From an uncultured Ferrovibrio sp. (GTDB lineage Bacteria; Pseudomonadota; Alphaproteobacteria; Ferrovibrionales; Ferrovibrionaceae), in NCBI RefSeq assembly GCF_937960835.1, contig NZ_CALGPC010000003.1:186001-250000 (forward strand): a stretch of 64,000 nucleotides of DNA, read 5' to 3'. The translations under genes and the position numbers were made by a program. The notes below the pieces were generated by a model that made no database searches, was not told where the DNA came from, and was given only the letters and a program-made list of their open reading frames with translations. Shown piece after piece: positions 28,822 to 37,760 of this stretch (within the stretch, counting starts at the first letter, position 1; each line of letters starts with the position of its first letter).

Positions 28822-29877
28822 TTACTTGGCGGAGGCGGTCAGGCCGACCACCTTGCCGATGCTGTCGTTCCAGGCCTGGACGCAGTCACCCGGGCAGCGG
28901 GCCGCCCATTTCGGCAGAACCACCTCGCTCATCGCCTTCTTCAGCAGAGCCTTGTCGGCATCGGAAACCGGCACGATCGTCATGCTGGCCTTGGTGCCCA
29001 TGGTGCAGGTGTCCTTGCCGGCGTTGCAGTCGTAACCCTGCTGGGTCTCTTCCGCAGCGGCCTTCCAGATGCGGTCCTCAAGACCGGCGATCTCCTTCTC
29101 GAGGAAAGTGCGCACCTTCGGATCCAGCTTCTGCCAGGTCTTGATGTTCACGGCATGCATGACGTGGCTCCAGCCCAGCGGCAGCGCGTAGATGTGGGTG
29201 GAGACTTCATGCCACTTGGCCGAGTTGCCCGACAGCGTGCCGGTGATGGCGCAGTCGACGACCTTGTTCTGCAGGGCGGGCACGACTTCATTGAAGGCCA
29301 GCGTCACGCCGGTGCCGCCGAAGGCCTCGACGAATTCCGCCAGCGTGCGGTTGCCAGTGCGGACCTTCTTGCCCTTGAGATCGGCCAGACCCTTGATCTC
29401 GCCGTTGCAGAACAGAACCTGCGCCGGATACGGCCAGATGCCGAGCACCTTGATGCCGAAGCGCTCGCCATAGAACTTGTCATAGACCGGCTTGTAGGCA
29501 TCCGAGACCTTGCGGGCGATGTCCGCGTCCGGCGACAGGCCGGCGAGGTCGACGGCTTCGTTGCGGGCGTCGTCGGTGGCGACGTAGCCGAGCACGGTGG
29601 AGCCGAAGTCGATGACGCCGAGGCGCATCAGGCGGAAGATTTCCGCGCCCTTCAGGCCCATTTCGTTGAACGGGGTGATTTCAGCGGTGATCGCACCGCC
29701 CGACTTCTCCAGCACTTCCTTGGTCCAGAAGGGCTGCTCGAAATTCTTGTACTGGCTCAGGTTACCCCAAGCGCCGACGACCTTCAGCGGCGTCTTGGGC
29801 ATATCCTGTGCAACGGCGGCGCCGGCCATGCCGACCACCATCGCACTGGCCAGTGCCAGCATCTTCAACTTGCTCAT
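28822..29877 (-). CDS. dctP: TRAP transporter substrate-binding protein DctP
   Basis: A 351-residue periplasmic receptor with a signal peptide ending GAAVAQ. The DctP-family pattern is visible: VVGAWGNLSQYKNFEQPFW at the start, GADEIFR-like GLKGAEIFRLMRLGVIDFGS, and KGLADLKGKKVRTGNRTLAEF, where the Arg in KVRTGN is the carboxylate-binding residue. Unusual are several cysteines near the C-terminus (CNAGKDTC and CPGDC), possibly disulfides. Context with DUF1445 and PxpABC suggests 5-oxoproline or a glutamate derivative as ligand. Confidence 0.93.
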   Translation of the reverse strand: MSKLKMLALASAMVVGMAGAAVAQDMPKTPLKVVGAWGNLSQYKNFEQPFWTKEVLEKSGGAITAEITPFNEMGLKGAEIFRLMRLGVIDFGSTVLGYVATDDARNEAVDLAGLSPDADIARKVSDAYKPVYDKFYGERFGIKVLGIWPYPAQVLFCNGEIKGLADLKGKKVRTGNRTLAEFVEAFGGTGVTLAFNEVVPALQNKVVDCAITGTLSGNSAKWHEVSTHIYALPLGWSHVMHAVNIKTWQKLDPKVRTFLEKEIAGLEDRIWKAAAEETQQGYDCNAGKDTCTMGTKASMTIVPVSDADKALLKKAMSEVVLPKWAARCPGDCVQAWNDSIGKVVGLTASAK

Positions 29878-29903
29878 TTCTCTTCCCCTTTAGGTTAGTG
29901 AAC

Positions 29904-30716
29904 TTACAGAATCGATAAACGGCTGTTCTTCAGATCGGTGACCAGCATGTAGCCGGGCGCATGGGTGATGCAGAAATCCGGCTTGGCGGCGGCGATCACC
30001 GATTGCGGCGTGACGCCGCAAGCCCAGAAGACCGGCAATTCGTCGTCCTTGACTTCGACCGGATCGCCGTAATCGGGCTTCATGATGTCCTTGATGCCGA
30101 TCATCTCGGGCTTGCCGATATGCACCGGCGCGCCATGCACGGCCGGGAAGCGCGAGGTGATCTGCACGGCGCGGATCGCATCCGCCGGCTTCATCGGACG
30201 CATCGACACGACCATCGGGCCGTGGAACACGCCGGCGGGTCGGGTCTGGATATTGGTGCGCCACATCGGCACGTTGGTGCCGCAGGCGATATGGCGCAGC
30301 TCGATGCCGTCCTCGACCAGCGCCTCTTCGAAGGAAAACGAGCAGCCGATCAGGAAAGCGACGAGATCGTCGCGCCAGACATCCATGAGATCGGTGACTT
30401 CGGCCACCATCTCGCCGTTGCGCCAGATGCGGTAGAGCGGAATGTCGGTGCGGATGTCGACGTCATCGCCAAGCGCCGGAAGGCGCGGATCGCCGGGCTC
30501 GGAAGCGGCCAGCAGCGGGCAGGGCTTGGGATTGAACTGGCAGAAGCGGAAGAAATCGTCGGCCAGGGCCTTGGGCAGGATGGCGAGATTGCCCTGCACA
30601 TAACCCGGCGCGATGCCGGCGGTCGGGCCACGATGCTCATTGCGGCGCACGGCAAGGCGTGCTTCGCGGCCGGTTGGGAAAATACGAAGACCTTGCTGCG
30701 CGGCAACAGCATTCAT
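29904..30716 (-). CDS. DUF1445 putative hydro-lyase, D-glutamate cyclase-like
   Basis: A 270-residue DUF1445 protein; the family includes the D-glutamate cyclase domain that turns D-glutamate into 5-oxo-D-proline. Typical blocks are [50 protein letters not shown], and [32 protein letters not shown] at the C-terminus. The ATG at 30716 follows GGGGAG by 9 bases. It is the first gene of the TRAP/Pxp group, which makes a 5-oxoproline-related role likely, although other bacterial members may act on other acids. Confidence 0.88.
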   Translation of the reverse strand: MNAVAAQQGLRIFPTGREARLAVRRNEHRGPTAGIAPGYVQGNLAILPKALADDFFRFCQFNPKPCPLLAASEPGDPRLPALGDDVDIRTDIPLYRIWRNGEMVAEVTDLMDVWRDDLVAFLIGCSFSFEEALVEDGIELRHIACGTNVPMWRTNIQTRPAGVFHGPMVVSMRPMKPADAIRAVQITSRFPAVHGAPVHIGKPEMIGIKDIMKPDYGDPVEVKDDELPVFWACGVTPQSVIAAAKPDFCITHAPGYMLVTDLKNSRLSIL

Positions 30717-30859
30717 GAACAACTACTCCCCGTGTCATGACGATTTGGCTATCGAGCATGACCAGAGCGCAGCTGTCCAATTGGGAGTTCGGATGAGGAG
30801 CGATAAGAAACGCTTATCAGCCCATATTAAATGCAATCAGCCGATGTGCGAGGCAGACT

Positions 30860-31111
30860 TTAGCGATTGACTACTGCCGATTGCTCAACCTGCGGCGTCT
30901 TCTTGCGCTGGCGATGCAAGACCATGTCGTGATGCAGCCCCGTAATGATGGTGCTGCCGGTCTTCGTAAATAAGCCCGGAATTGCGGCATGAATAAGACA
31001 GGCGATGCTGGCGAGCAGCATGCGCAGAGAAAAATTCAGGGCCATCAGGGCATGCTCGCCATAAGTCTCGCCGACGCTGCGCGGATGATCGGTAAAAAGA
31101 CGTGCGAACAT
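30860..31111 (-). CDS. Small DUF6356 family protein
   Basis: An 83-residue protein starting at ATG 31111, preceded by GAGGAGTCAC; the open frame to 31249 enters the intergenic inverted repeat and is unlikely. The pattern LFTDHPRSVGETYGEHALMALNFS, then a hydrophobic segment (LLASIACLIHAAIPGLF) and TGSTIITGLHHDMVLHRQ, is that of DUF6356, a small alphaproteobacterial membrane protein of unknown function. It is divergent from the lrp gene. Confidence 0.8.
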   Translation of the reverse strand: MFARLFTDHPRSVGETYGEHALMALNFSLRMLLASIACLIHAAIPGLFTKTGSTIITGLHHDMVLHRQRKKTPQVEQSAVVNR

Positions 31112-31163
31112 GTGACTCCTCGCCAGATTGATGATTTGGCGAAGAATATCCTTGTGATTCGCC

Positions 31164-31214
31164 GAAATTTTCCCAAACTCCTGATGCTTTACGGCGTATT
31201 GATGGGAAAATTTC
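31164..31214. promoter_or_regulatory. 12-base inverted repeat between DUF6356 and lrp (likely Lrp operator)
   Basis: GAAATTTTCCCA (31164-31175) and TGGGAAAATTTC (31203-31214) are perfect inverted copies, 27 bases apart and about 39 bases centre to centre (near four helical turns). Each half contains the near-palindrome GAAATTTTC, like known Lrp/AsnC half-sites. Placed 16-66 bases before lrp, it fits autoregulation. Confidence 0.65.
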
Positions 31215-31229
31215 ACACAAACGGCTACC

Positions 31230-31709
31230 ATGCTCGAATTCGACCGCACCGATCTGCGACTCCTTGCCGCGCTTCAGGAGGATGCCAGCCAGTCGCTTAA
31301 CGAGCTGGCGGAGAGCGTGAACCTGTCGACCAATGCCTGCTGGCGGCGGGTGAAGCGGCTGGAAGAGGCCGGCGTGATTCGCAAACGCGTCGCGCTGCTC
31401 GATCCCGTGCTGGCCGGCTGCGGCGTGACAGTATTCGTCGCCGTGCGCACCAACCAGCATACCCATGAATGGCTGGATGCCTTCGCCAGGGCCGTGCGCA
31501 AGATACCGGAAGTCGTGGAATTCTACCGGATGAGCGGCGATCTCGATTACCTGCTGAAGATCCTGGTCCGCGACATCGCCCATTACGACCGCGTCTACAA
31601 GCGGCTGATCAAGGAGATCAGCCTGTCGGATGTCTCGGCCAGCTTCGCCATGGAGCAGATCAAATACACCACGGCGATTCCGCTGCCGGACAAGACGACG
31701 CTGTCGTAA
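31230..31709 (+). CDS. Lrp/AsnC-family transcriptional regulator
   Basis: A 159-residue regulator. The helix-turn-helix covers ~5-50 (LLAALQEDASQSLNELAESV then LSTNACWRRVKRLEEAGVI) and the RAM ligand/oligomer domain ~65-150 (VFVAVRTNQHTHEWLDAF, FYRMSGDLDYLLKILVRD). The DYLLKILV segment is typical of amino-acid responsive members. It is divergent from DUF6356 and the TRAP/Pxp genes, which it may control in response to glutamate or another amino acid. Confidence 0.93.
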   Translation: MLEFDRTDLRLLAALQEDASQSLNELAESVNLSTNACWRRVKRLEEAGVIRKRVALLDPVLAGCGVTVFVAVRTNQHTHEWLDAFARAVRKIPEVVEFYRMSGDLDYLLKILVRDIAHYDRVYKRLIKEISLSDVSASFAMEQIKYTTAIPLPDKTTLS

Positions 31710-31724
31710 GCCGCGCCGGATCGG

Positions 31725-32630
31725 TCAGCGCCTGCCGCGCCGCTTGCTTTCCGCTTCGGTGACCTCGCGGGCAATCTCGACAACCGCCTCCGCCATGTAG
31801 CTGTCCGGCTTCACCGGATAGCTGGCGTGGAAATTCAGATCGCCCAGCGTCTGCTCGGCATCGACGATGCGCAGCCGCTTTTCCGCCAGTTCGCGGCGGA
31901 TCACCACCGGCGGGATCGCGGAAACCCCGATCCCGTCCAGCGTCATGCGCACGATGGTGGACAGCGAGGCGTTGCCGTACATGCGCAATTGCGGGAAATC
32001 CGAGCGCGTCATCATCTCGCGGATCGCCGTATAAGGCCGCGTGTTGCGCGGATAGGTGATGATCGGCCAGCGCGCGAGCGCAGACAGCGCCACCGGCTCA
32101 GGCCCCAGGTCCAGAGCCGGGCTCGCCACCCAGGCCAGCGGGTAGCTCGACAGCGCCACATTCTTCATCCGCGGCTCGCTGATCGGTCCGAGCACGAAGG
32201 CGATGTCGAGCTGATGCGCCAGCAGGCGCTCGCGCAGCACCGGGGTGATGTCGACCTCGATCTCAAGCGTAAGCGCCGGATAGACGGCGTGCATGCGCTC
32301 GATCAGCTTGGCAAGCCAGGTATGCACAATGGTTTCCGCCACGCCCAGGCGCACCACCCCGCGCATGGCATGCTTTTCGCGGGCCGCCTGCATCATGTCG
32401 GCGCGCAGCTGCACCATGCGCTCGGCATAGCCGAGCAATTCGCGGCCCTTCGGCGTCAGCGAGATGCCGCGCGGCTCGCGATCAAACAGCTTCACGCCGA
32501 GTTCGGCTTCCAGCAGCGCAATGCGCTGCGACACCGCCGGCTGCGTGGCGTTCAGCTTGTCGGCAGCCGCGCGGAAGCCGCCCAGATGGGCGACCCAGAC
32601 GAAGGTTTCGAGATTACGGAGATCGGCCAT
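31725..32630 (-). CDS. LysR-family transcriptional regulator
   Basis: A 301-residue LysR regulator starting at ATG 32630 (MADLRNLETFVWVAHLGGFR). The winged helix (AAADKLNATQPAVSQRIALL) is at ~20-45, followed by the effector domain beginning VVRLGVAETIVHTWL. It is convergent with lrp and divergent from the rpiR-aminotransferase-BKACE operon, which is therefore its likely target. Effector unknown. Confidence 0.92.
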   Translation of the reverse strand: MADLRNLETFVWVAHLGGFRAAADKLNATQPAVSQRIALLEAELGVKLFDREPRGISLTPKGRELLGYAERMVQLRADMMQAAREKHAMRGVVRLGVAETIVHTWLAKLIERMHAVYPALTLEIEVDITPVLRERLLAHQLDIAFVLGPISEPRMKNVALSSYPLAWVASPALDLGPEPVALSALARWPIITYPRNTRPYTAIREMMTRSDFPQLRMYGNASLSTIVRMTLDGIGVSAIPPVVIRRELAEKRLRIVDAEQTLGDLNFHASYPVKPDSYMAEAVVEIAREVTEAESKRRGRR

Positions 32631-32763
32631 AGAAAAACTCACAACACTGGCGGCCTGACTATAAGCAGATTTTATCGCTTTCAGCAAAGCAGGATATGGA
32701 ACGATTGTTTCATATTGAATTATTAAGAATCATTTGTTGCATGGGCTGGCGGAATAGGGTTCT

Positions 32764-33681
32764 ATGACAGCCATGAGCCCGGACCGCCTGGCCGACCGCA
32801 TCGCCGCCGCCTTCGAAAGCCTGCCGCCGCAATTGCAGGCCGCAGCGCGTTTCGCGCTCGATCATCCTGAAGACGTCGCCCTGCTGTCGATGCGCGAGCA
32901 GGCCCGCCGCGCCGGGGTGCCGCCGGTGACCATGACCCGGCTCGCGCGCCAGCTTGGTTTTAAGGATTACCAGGATTTCCGCGACCAGCATGCCAGCCTG
33001 CTGCGTCGCACCAGCCCCTCGCCGGTCGGCTTCAGCGACCGCGCCGGCCGCCTGCAGCAGCGCCAGCAGCAAAGCGGCGATGCCGGACTGGCGGCGCAGA
33101 TCGGCTGGAATGTCGCCGAGCAGATCGCCGATTGCCACGACGACGAAGCCATTGCCGGGCTGATCGCCGCCGCCAAGCTGATCGAAAAAGCGCGGCGGGT
33201 GCATTTTCTGGGCGCCCGCTCCTGCCATGCGGTCGCCTTTCACGCGCATTACATCTACAGCCTGTTCCGCGATAACGGCGTGCTGCTGGACGGCGCCGGC
33301 GATACCGGCATCGATCCTTTGCGCCATATCGGCGCGGAGGATGTATTGCTGGCCGTCAGTGTCGCGCCTTATGCGACGGCGACAATCGAACGGGTCCGTT
33401 ATGCATCGGCGCGCGATACCAGGATCATCGCCATCACCGACAGCCGGGTTTCGCCGCTGGCCAAGGCCGCGCACGAATGCCTGCTGGTGCCGACGGAAAC
33501 GCCATCCTTCTTCCATGCGATCACGCCGGCTTTTGCCACGGCCGAAACCCTGATCGCACTGGTTGCCGCGCGCGCCGGCGAAACCGCGCTCTTTGCCATC
33601 CGGAATGCCGAGGATCAACTCAATGCCTTCGGCACTTTCTGGACGGCATCCAAAAGCTCCCGCAAAAGGATATCCTCATGA
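32764..33681 (+). CDS. MurR/RpiR-family transcriptional regulator
   Basis: A 305-residue regulator with an N-terminal helix-turn-helix (ALLSMREQARRAGVPPVTMT, TRLARQLGFKDYQDFR) at ~40-85 and a C-terminal SIS domain (RVHFLGARSCHAVAFHAHYI near 145, then EDVLLAVSVAPYATATI) that normally senses a phosphosugar or amino-sugar-like ligand. ATGs exist at 32764 and 32773. Its stop overlaps the start of the aminotransferase (ATGA), so regulator and enzymes form one operon. Confidence 0.92.
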   Translation: MTAMSPDRLADRIAAAFESLPPQLQAAARFALDHPEDVALLSMREQARRAGVPPVTMTRLARQLGFKDYQDFRDQHASLLRRTSPSPVGFSDRAGRLQQRQQQSGDAGLAAQIGWNVAEQIADCHDDEAIAGLIAAAKLIEKARRVHFLGARSCHAVAFHAHYIYSLFRDNGVLLDGAGDTGIDPLRHIGAEDVLLAVSVAPYATATIERVRYASARDTRIIAITDSRVSPLAKAAHECLLVPTETPSFFHAITPAFATAETLIALVAARAGETALFAIRNAEDQLNAFGTFWTASKSSRKRISS

Positions 33682-35012
33682 GCACCCGCATCCTGCATCG
33701 CGTCATCAATCACGAATATCCGGTCGCCGTCGGCGGCCAGGGGATCTATATCGAGGATGCCGCCGGCAAGCGTTACATCGACGCCTCCGGCGGCGCGGCG
33801 GTGAGCTGCCTTGGCCATGGCCATCCGGACGTAACCCGCGCCATGCAGGAACAGGCCGGCAAGCTGGCTTATGCCCATACCAGCTTCTTCACCACCGAGC
33901 CGGCCGAGAAGCTGGCCGAATATCTGGTGCAGACCGCACCGGCCGGGATCAGCCATGTCTATTATGTCTCCGGCGGCTCGGAAGCCGTGGAGGCCGCGCT
34001 GAAGATGGCGCGGCAGTATCATGTCGAGCGCGGCGAGCCGCAGCGGCGGCATTTCATCGCCCGCCGCCAGAGCTACCACGGCAATACGCTGGGCGCGCTG
34101 AGCGTCGGCGGCAATGAATGGCGGCGCCAGCAATTCGCGCCGCTTTTGATCGAGGCGCATCACATCGCGCCCTGCTTCGAATATCGCGAGCGCCGGCCGG
34201 AAGAGAGCCTGGAGGCTTATGGCAAGCGCGCCGCCGACGAGCTGGAAGCCAAGATCCTGGAACTCGGCAAGGACAGCGTCATCGCCTTTATCGCCGAAAC
34301 AGTGGGCGGCGCGACCTCGGGCGCGATCACGCCCGCGCCGGGCTATTTCAAACGCATCCGCGAAATCTGCGACAAATACGGCGTGCTGCTGATCCTCGAT
34401 GAAGTGATGTGCGGCATGGGCCGCACCGGCACCTTGCATGCCTGCGAGCAGGAAGGCGTTTCGCCCGACATCATGGCCATCGCCAAGGGCCTGGGCGGCG
34501 GCTATCAGCCGATCGGCGCCGTGCTGCTGGGCCAGCATGTTTTCGATGCCTTCAAGAACGGCTCCGGCTTCTTCCAGCATGGCCATACCTATCTCGGCCA
34601 TCCGATGGTCTGTGCGGCGGCTCTGGCGGTGCAGCAGGTGATCCAGCGCGACAACCTGCTCGACAATGTCAAAGCGATGGGCATCCATCTGAACGAGCGG
34701 CTGACCGAGCGGTTCGGCAATCACCGCCATGTCGGCGATATCCGCGGCCGCGGCCTGTTCCAGGCCATCGAGCTGGTGAAGGACCGCGCCGACAAGTCGG
34801 TGTTCGATCCATCATTGAAGCTGCATGCCCGCATCAAGAAGGAAGCGATGGCGCGCGGCCTGATGGTCTACCCGATGGGCGGCACCATTGATGGCAAGCA
34901 TGGCGACCACGTTCTGCTGGCGCCGCCTTTCATCTGCCAGAAGCAGGATATCGATATCATCGTCGAACGCCTGGGCGATTCCGTCGAAGCCGCATTGAAG
35001 AGCATTGCCTGA
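33678..35012 (+). CDS. Class III PLP-dependent aminotransferase
   Basis: A 444-residue fold-type I aminotransferase (omega-amino acid / aspartate aminotransferase family). Conserved points: GGQGIYIEDAAGKRYIDASG at the start, YVSGGSEAVEAALKMAR near 95, DEVMCGMGRTG near 240, and the Schiff-base lysine in AIAKGLGGGYQPIGA near 270. The start overlaps the rpiR stop. It is coupled to a BKACE gene, suggesting it makes a beta-keto acid from a beta-amino acid or similar, which BKACE then cleaves. Confidence 0.93.
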   Translation: MSTRILHRVINHEYPVAVGGQGIYIEDAAGKRYIDASGGAAVSCLGHGHPDVTRAMQEQAGKLAYAHTSFFTTEPAEKLAEYLVQTAPAGISHVYYVSGGSEAVEAALKMARQYHVERGEPQRRHFIARRQSYHGNTLGALSVGGNEWRRQQFAPLLIEAHHIAPCFEYRERRPEESLEAYGKRAADELEAKILELGKDSVIAFIAETVGGATSGAITPAPGYFKRIREICDKYGVLLILDEVMCGMGRTGTLHACEQEGVSPDIMAIAKGLGGGYQPIGAVLLGQHVFDAFKNGSGFFQHGHTYLGHPMVCAAALAVQQVIQRDNLLDNVKAMGIHLNERLTERFGNHRHVGDIRGRGLFQAIELVKDRADKSVFDPSLKLHARIKKEAMARGLMVYPMGGTIDGKHGDHVLLAPPFICQKQDIDIIVERLGDSVEAALKSIA

Positions 35013-35833
35013 TGAAGCCCGCCATCATTGCCGTTGCTCCGAACGGCGCCCGCAAGGTCAAGAGCGACCACCCAGCCGTGCCGCTGACCGCTGACGAACT
35101 CGGCCGCTGCGCAGCCGATTGCGCCGCCGCCGGCGCCGCCATGATCCATCTGCATGTGCGCCAGGCGGATGGCCGCCATTCGCTGGATGCCGATCTCTAT
35201 CGGGACGCGATCAAGGCCGTGCGGCGCGAAGCCGGCGAGCAGCTGATCATCCAGGCCACCTCGGAAGCGGCCGGCATCTATAACCGCCATGAACAGATGG
35301 CGGCGATGCGCGCGCTGATGCCGGAAGCCTGTTCGCTGGCGGTGCGGGAAATCATCCCCGACGAAGCCGCTGAAACGGATGCGGCCGCTTTCTTAAGCGA
35401 GCTCTACAAGGCTGACGTGATGATGCAGTACATCCTCTATTCGGCGGAGGATCTGCAGCGCTTCCATGACCTGAAGGCGCGCGGCATCGTGCCGGGCGAT
35501 AGGCATTTCGTGCTGTTCGTGCTGGGCCGCTATACGAAGGGCCAGGTTTCCGATCCCATCGACCTGCTGCCTTTCCTGGAAAACTGGAGCGAAAGCGACG
35601 GCCTGTTTGCTGTCTGCGCATTCGGGCCGCGCGAATCGGCCTGCGCGCTGACCGCGCTGGGACTGAACGGTCATGCACGCATCGGTTTTGAGAACAACAC
35701 CCTTCTGGCCGATGGCAGCACGGCGCCAGACAATGCCGCGCTGGTTCGCCAGACGGCATCCGCAGCGGGCGTGATGGGCCGCAGCATAGCCGATGCGCCA
35801 GCCGCGCGCGCGATGCTTCACAATCTGCGCTGA
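35012..35833 (+). CDS. BKACE family enzyme (DUF849, 3-keto-5-aminohexanoate cleavage enzyme-like)
   Basis: A 273-residue TIM-barrel protein. BKACE enzymes are zinc-dependent and condense a beta-keto acid with acetyl-CoA, giving acetoacetate and a CoA ester. The zinc-site His pair is H46/H48 (MIHLHVRQADGRHS), followed by IQATSEAAGIYNR and a C-terminal GHARIGFENNTLL segment, which replaces the usual VRVGLED. Its start shares one base with the aminotransferase stop. Substrate cannot be told from the sequence. Confidence 0.87.
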   Translation: MKPAIIAVAPNGARKVKSDHPAVPLTADELGRCAADCAAAGAAMIHLHVRQADGRHSLDADLYRDAIKAVRREAGEQLIIQATSEAAGIYNRHEQMAAMRALMPEACSLAVREIIPDEAAETDAAAFLSELYKADVMMQYILYSAEDLQRFHDLKARGIVPGDRHFVLFVLGRYTKGQVSDPIDLLPFLENWSESDGLFAVCAFGPRESACALTALGLNGHARIGFENNTLLADGSTAPDNAALVRQTASAAGVMGRSIADAPAARAMLHNLR

Positions 35834-35935
35834 AGGCGTCTCCGCCAAACGGGCAGGTTATCGTTAATTAACTGTCGAGACGGGGGGCGGGCCGCCATTT
35901 TTCCCTGGAGCGTATTTTTAGCAGGTTCAACAGTA

Positions 35936-36316
35936 ATGGCGTCCATCCTTCTCGTTGATAACGATATGGCCACAGCGGCCGATATCGGCGATTTCCTGAG
36001 CGAGGCCGGCCATGAGGTGCATCATGCCATCAATGGGATTGCCGGCCTGCAGGTTCTGATTGCACATCCCATCTCGCTCATCATCGTCGCGCGCAAGGCG
36101 CTGCGCATGTCCAGCGTGGACTTTCTGCAATCGCTGCGACAATACGCACCTTATGTGGAAACACCTGTAGTGATGATCGGCGGCACGTCGGGCATGGAAG
36201 ACGTCGATGCCAGCTTCGGGCCGAGTTTTTCGGAAGAGGTCTTCCTGGCCACCGTCTCGCGGCTGCTGCGCCGCTCGGCCCGCCCGAGCCGCACGTATTA
36301 CGCTGCAGCCTACTAG
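35936..36316 (+). CDS. Degenerate response-regulator receiver protein
   Basis: A 126-residue stand-alone protein with the CheY-like pattern: ILLVDND near 4-10 (acidic pair D8, D10), amphipathic helix, SLIIVARKALRMSSVDFLQSL near 47-67, and PVVMIGG at the fourth strand. The phosphorylated aspartate is replaced (A52 in LIIVA), and the fifth-strand lysine is absent (FGPSFSEE). It therefore probably cannot be phosphorylated in the usual way and may work as a protein-binding pseudo-receiver. No histidine kinase is nearby. It ends 11 bases before a convergent gene. Confidence 0.8.
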   Translation: MASILLVDNDMATAADIGDFLSEAGHEVHHAINGIAGLQVLIAHPISLIIVARKALRMSSVDFLQSLRQYAPYVETPVVMIGGTSGMEDVDASFGPSFSEEVFLATVSRLLRRSARPSRTYYAAAY

Positions 36317-36327
36317 GCCGTGGCTGA

Positions 36328-37584
36328 CTAAGCCGCTTTCAGGCTGAAATCCTCCGCCGGCACCGGCAGCGGGCGGCCGGCAAGCTGTGCTGCCATCACT
36401 TCGGCCGAACCAAAGGCCAGGGTGAAGCCGAGCGCGCCGTGGCCGACATTGAGCAGCAGATTGTCGATGCCGCTCTCGCCGAGAATGGGCAGCCCCTTCG
36501 GCGTGGCCGGACGCAGGCCGGTCCAGGGCGTGAGCTGCTGCCAGGTGGCGGCTGTCGGGAAAGTCTCGCGCGCCTGACGCGTCAGTTGCGCCAGCCGGTC
36601 CGGATCGATCTCGCCGCTTTCGCCCACCAGATCGGCCATGCCGGCGACGCGCAACTGCTTGCCCAGCCGCGCATAGACCACCTTATGCGCCGTATCGGTC
36701 ACCGAGACGCGCGGCGCGGCATCGTCGTTGGCGATCGGCAGCGACAGACTGTAGCCCTTGATCGGATAGATCGGCAGATCAAGGTCCGCCGTCAGCCCCA
36801 GCCGCCGGCTGGCGACGCCCGCCGCCAGGATATAGGCGTCGCCTTCGACAACGCCGCCTTCGGTTTCCACGCCGAGCAGCCTGCTGCCCGCGCGCAGCAG
36901 GCGTTTGACCCTGCGGCCATAGGCAAAGCGCACACCGCTGCTGCCGCCCGCCAGCAGGCCTTCGATGCCGATGCAGAGCCGATAGGGATCGGCCGCCTCC
37001 TCATCGGCGGTATAGACGCCTCCGACGATCCGGTTTGCGATGTTTTGCAGGGAGGGCTCGACCTGCAGGCAGCCGTCGCGGTCCAGCACCTGCTGCACGC
37101 TGCCAAGGCGGCTTTGATACTCCACCTGCAGGCGCGCGCCGGCCAATCCCTTTTCGCTGCTGTAGACCACCAGCTTGCCCGCGCGCGTCCAGGCGAAATC
37201 GATGCCGCGGATGTCGCCGGCCTGATGCAGAACCTCGCGGCTGAGATAGGCAAGCCGCAGCAGCTTTTCGGTGGTGGCCTGGGCTTCCCGCCTGGTGCAG
37301 GCGGCGAGGAACTTCAACAGCCAGCGATACTGAAACAGATCAAAGCCCGGCCGGAAGCGCATCGGCGAGTCGGGATGCAGCAGCAGCTTGGGCAGATCGA
37401 ACCACACCGATGGCGAAGCCAGCGGCGCGACGTAGGAATAGCTGAGCTGCGCGCCATTGGCATGGCTGGCGCCCTGCGCTGTCGTGGCGGCCCGATCCAG
37501 CACGGTGACGCGATGGCCTTCGCGCGCCAGCCGCCAGGCGGTCGTCATCCCCACCACACCAGATCCGATTACGACGACGTCCAT
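36328..37584 (-). CDS. D-amino acid dehydrogenase-like FAD oxidoreductase (DadA family)
   Basis: A 418-residue FAD enzyme. The start at 37584 (MDVVVIGSGVVGMTTAWRLA) gives the dinucleotide fold GSGVVG at residues 7-12 and follows GGAGGGCGGC. Family traits are ANGAQLSYSYVAPLASP near 45, PIYPIKGYSLSLP near 255 and TPWTGLRPATPKGLPILGES with GHGALGFTLAFGSAE near the C-terminus. DadA deaminates D-amino acids, passing electrons to the respiratory chain. Divergent LysR gene (37761) is a likely regulator. Confidence 0.9.
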   Translation of the reverse strand: MDVVVIGSGVVGMTTAWRLAREGHRVTVLDRAATTAQGASHANGAQLSYSYVAPLASPSVWFDLPKLLLHPDSPMRFRPGFDLFQYRWLLKFLAACTRREAQATTEKLLRLAYLSREVLHQAGDIRGIDFAWTRAGKLVVYSSEKGLAGARLQVEYQSRLGSVQQVLDRDGCLQVEPSLQNIANRIVGGVYTADEEAADPYRLCIGIEGLLAGGSSGVRFAYGRRVKRLLRAGSRLLGVETEGGVVEGDAYILAAGVASRRLGLTADLDLPIYPIKGYSLSLPIANDDAAPRVSVTDTAHKVVYARLGKQLRVAGMADLVGESGEIDPDRLAQLTRQARETFPTAATWQQLTPWTGLRPATPKGLPILGESGIDNLLLNVGHGALGFTLAFGSAEVMAAQLAGRPLPVPAEDFSLKAA

Positions 37585-37760
37585 GCCGCCCTCCGCGCTG
37601 TGCCCGCGGTCATCGCCGGCTCTTGAGGCCAAGCTAGGCATCGCCGCGGCGATCTGCCACTGCGGATCGGCGCAAGCCCTATAACATAATGTAATGCCGC
37701 CTCTTGGGCTTGCGCCCGGACAACGCTAGGATGCGCCCGCCTGTTGGGGGGAAATCAAGA

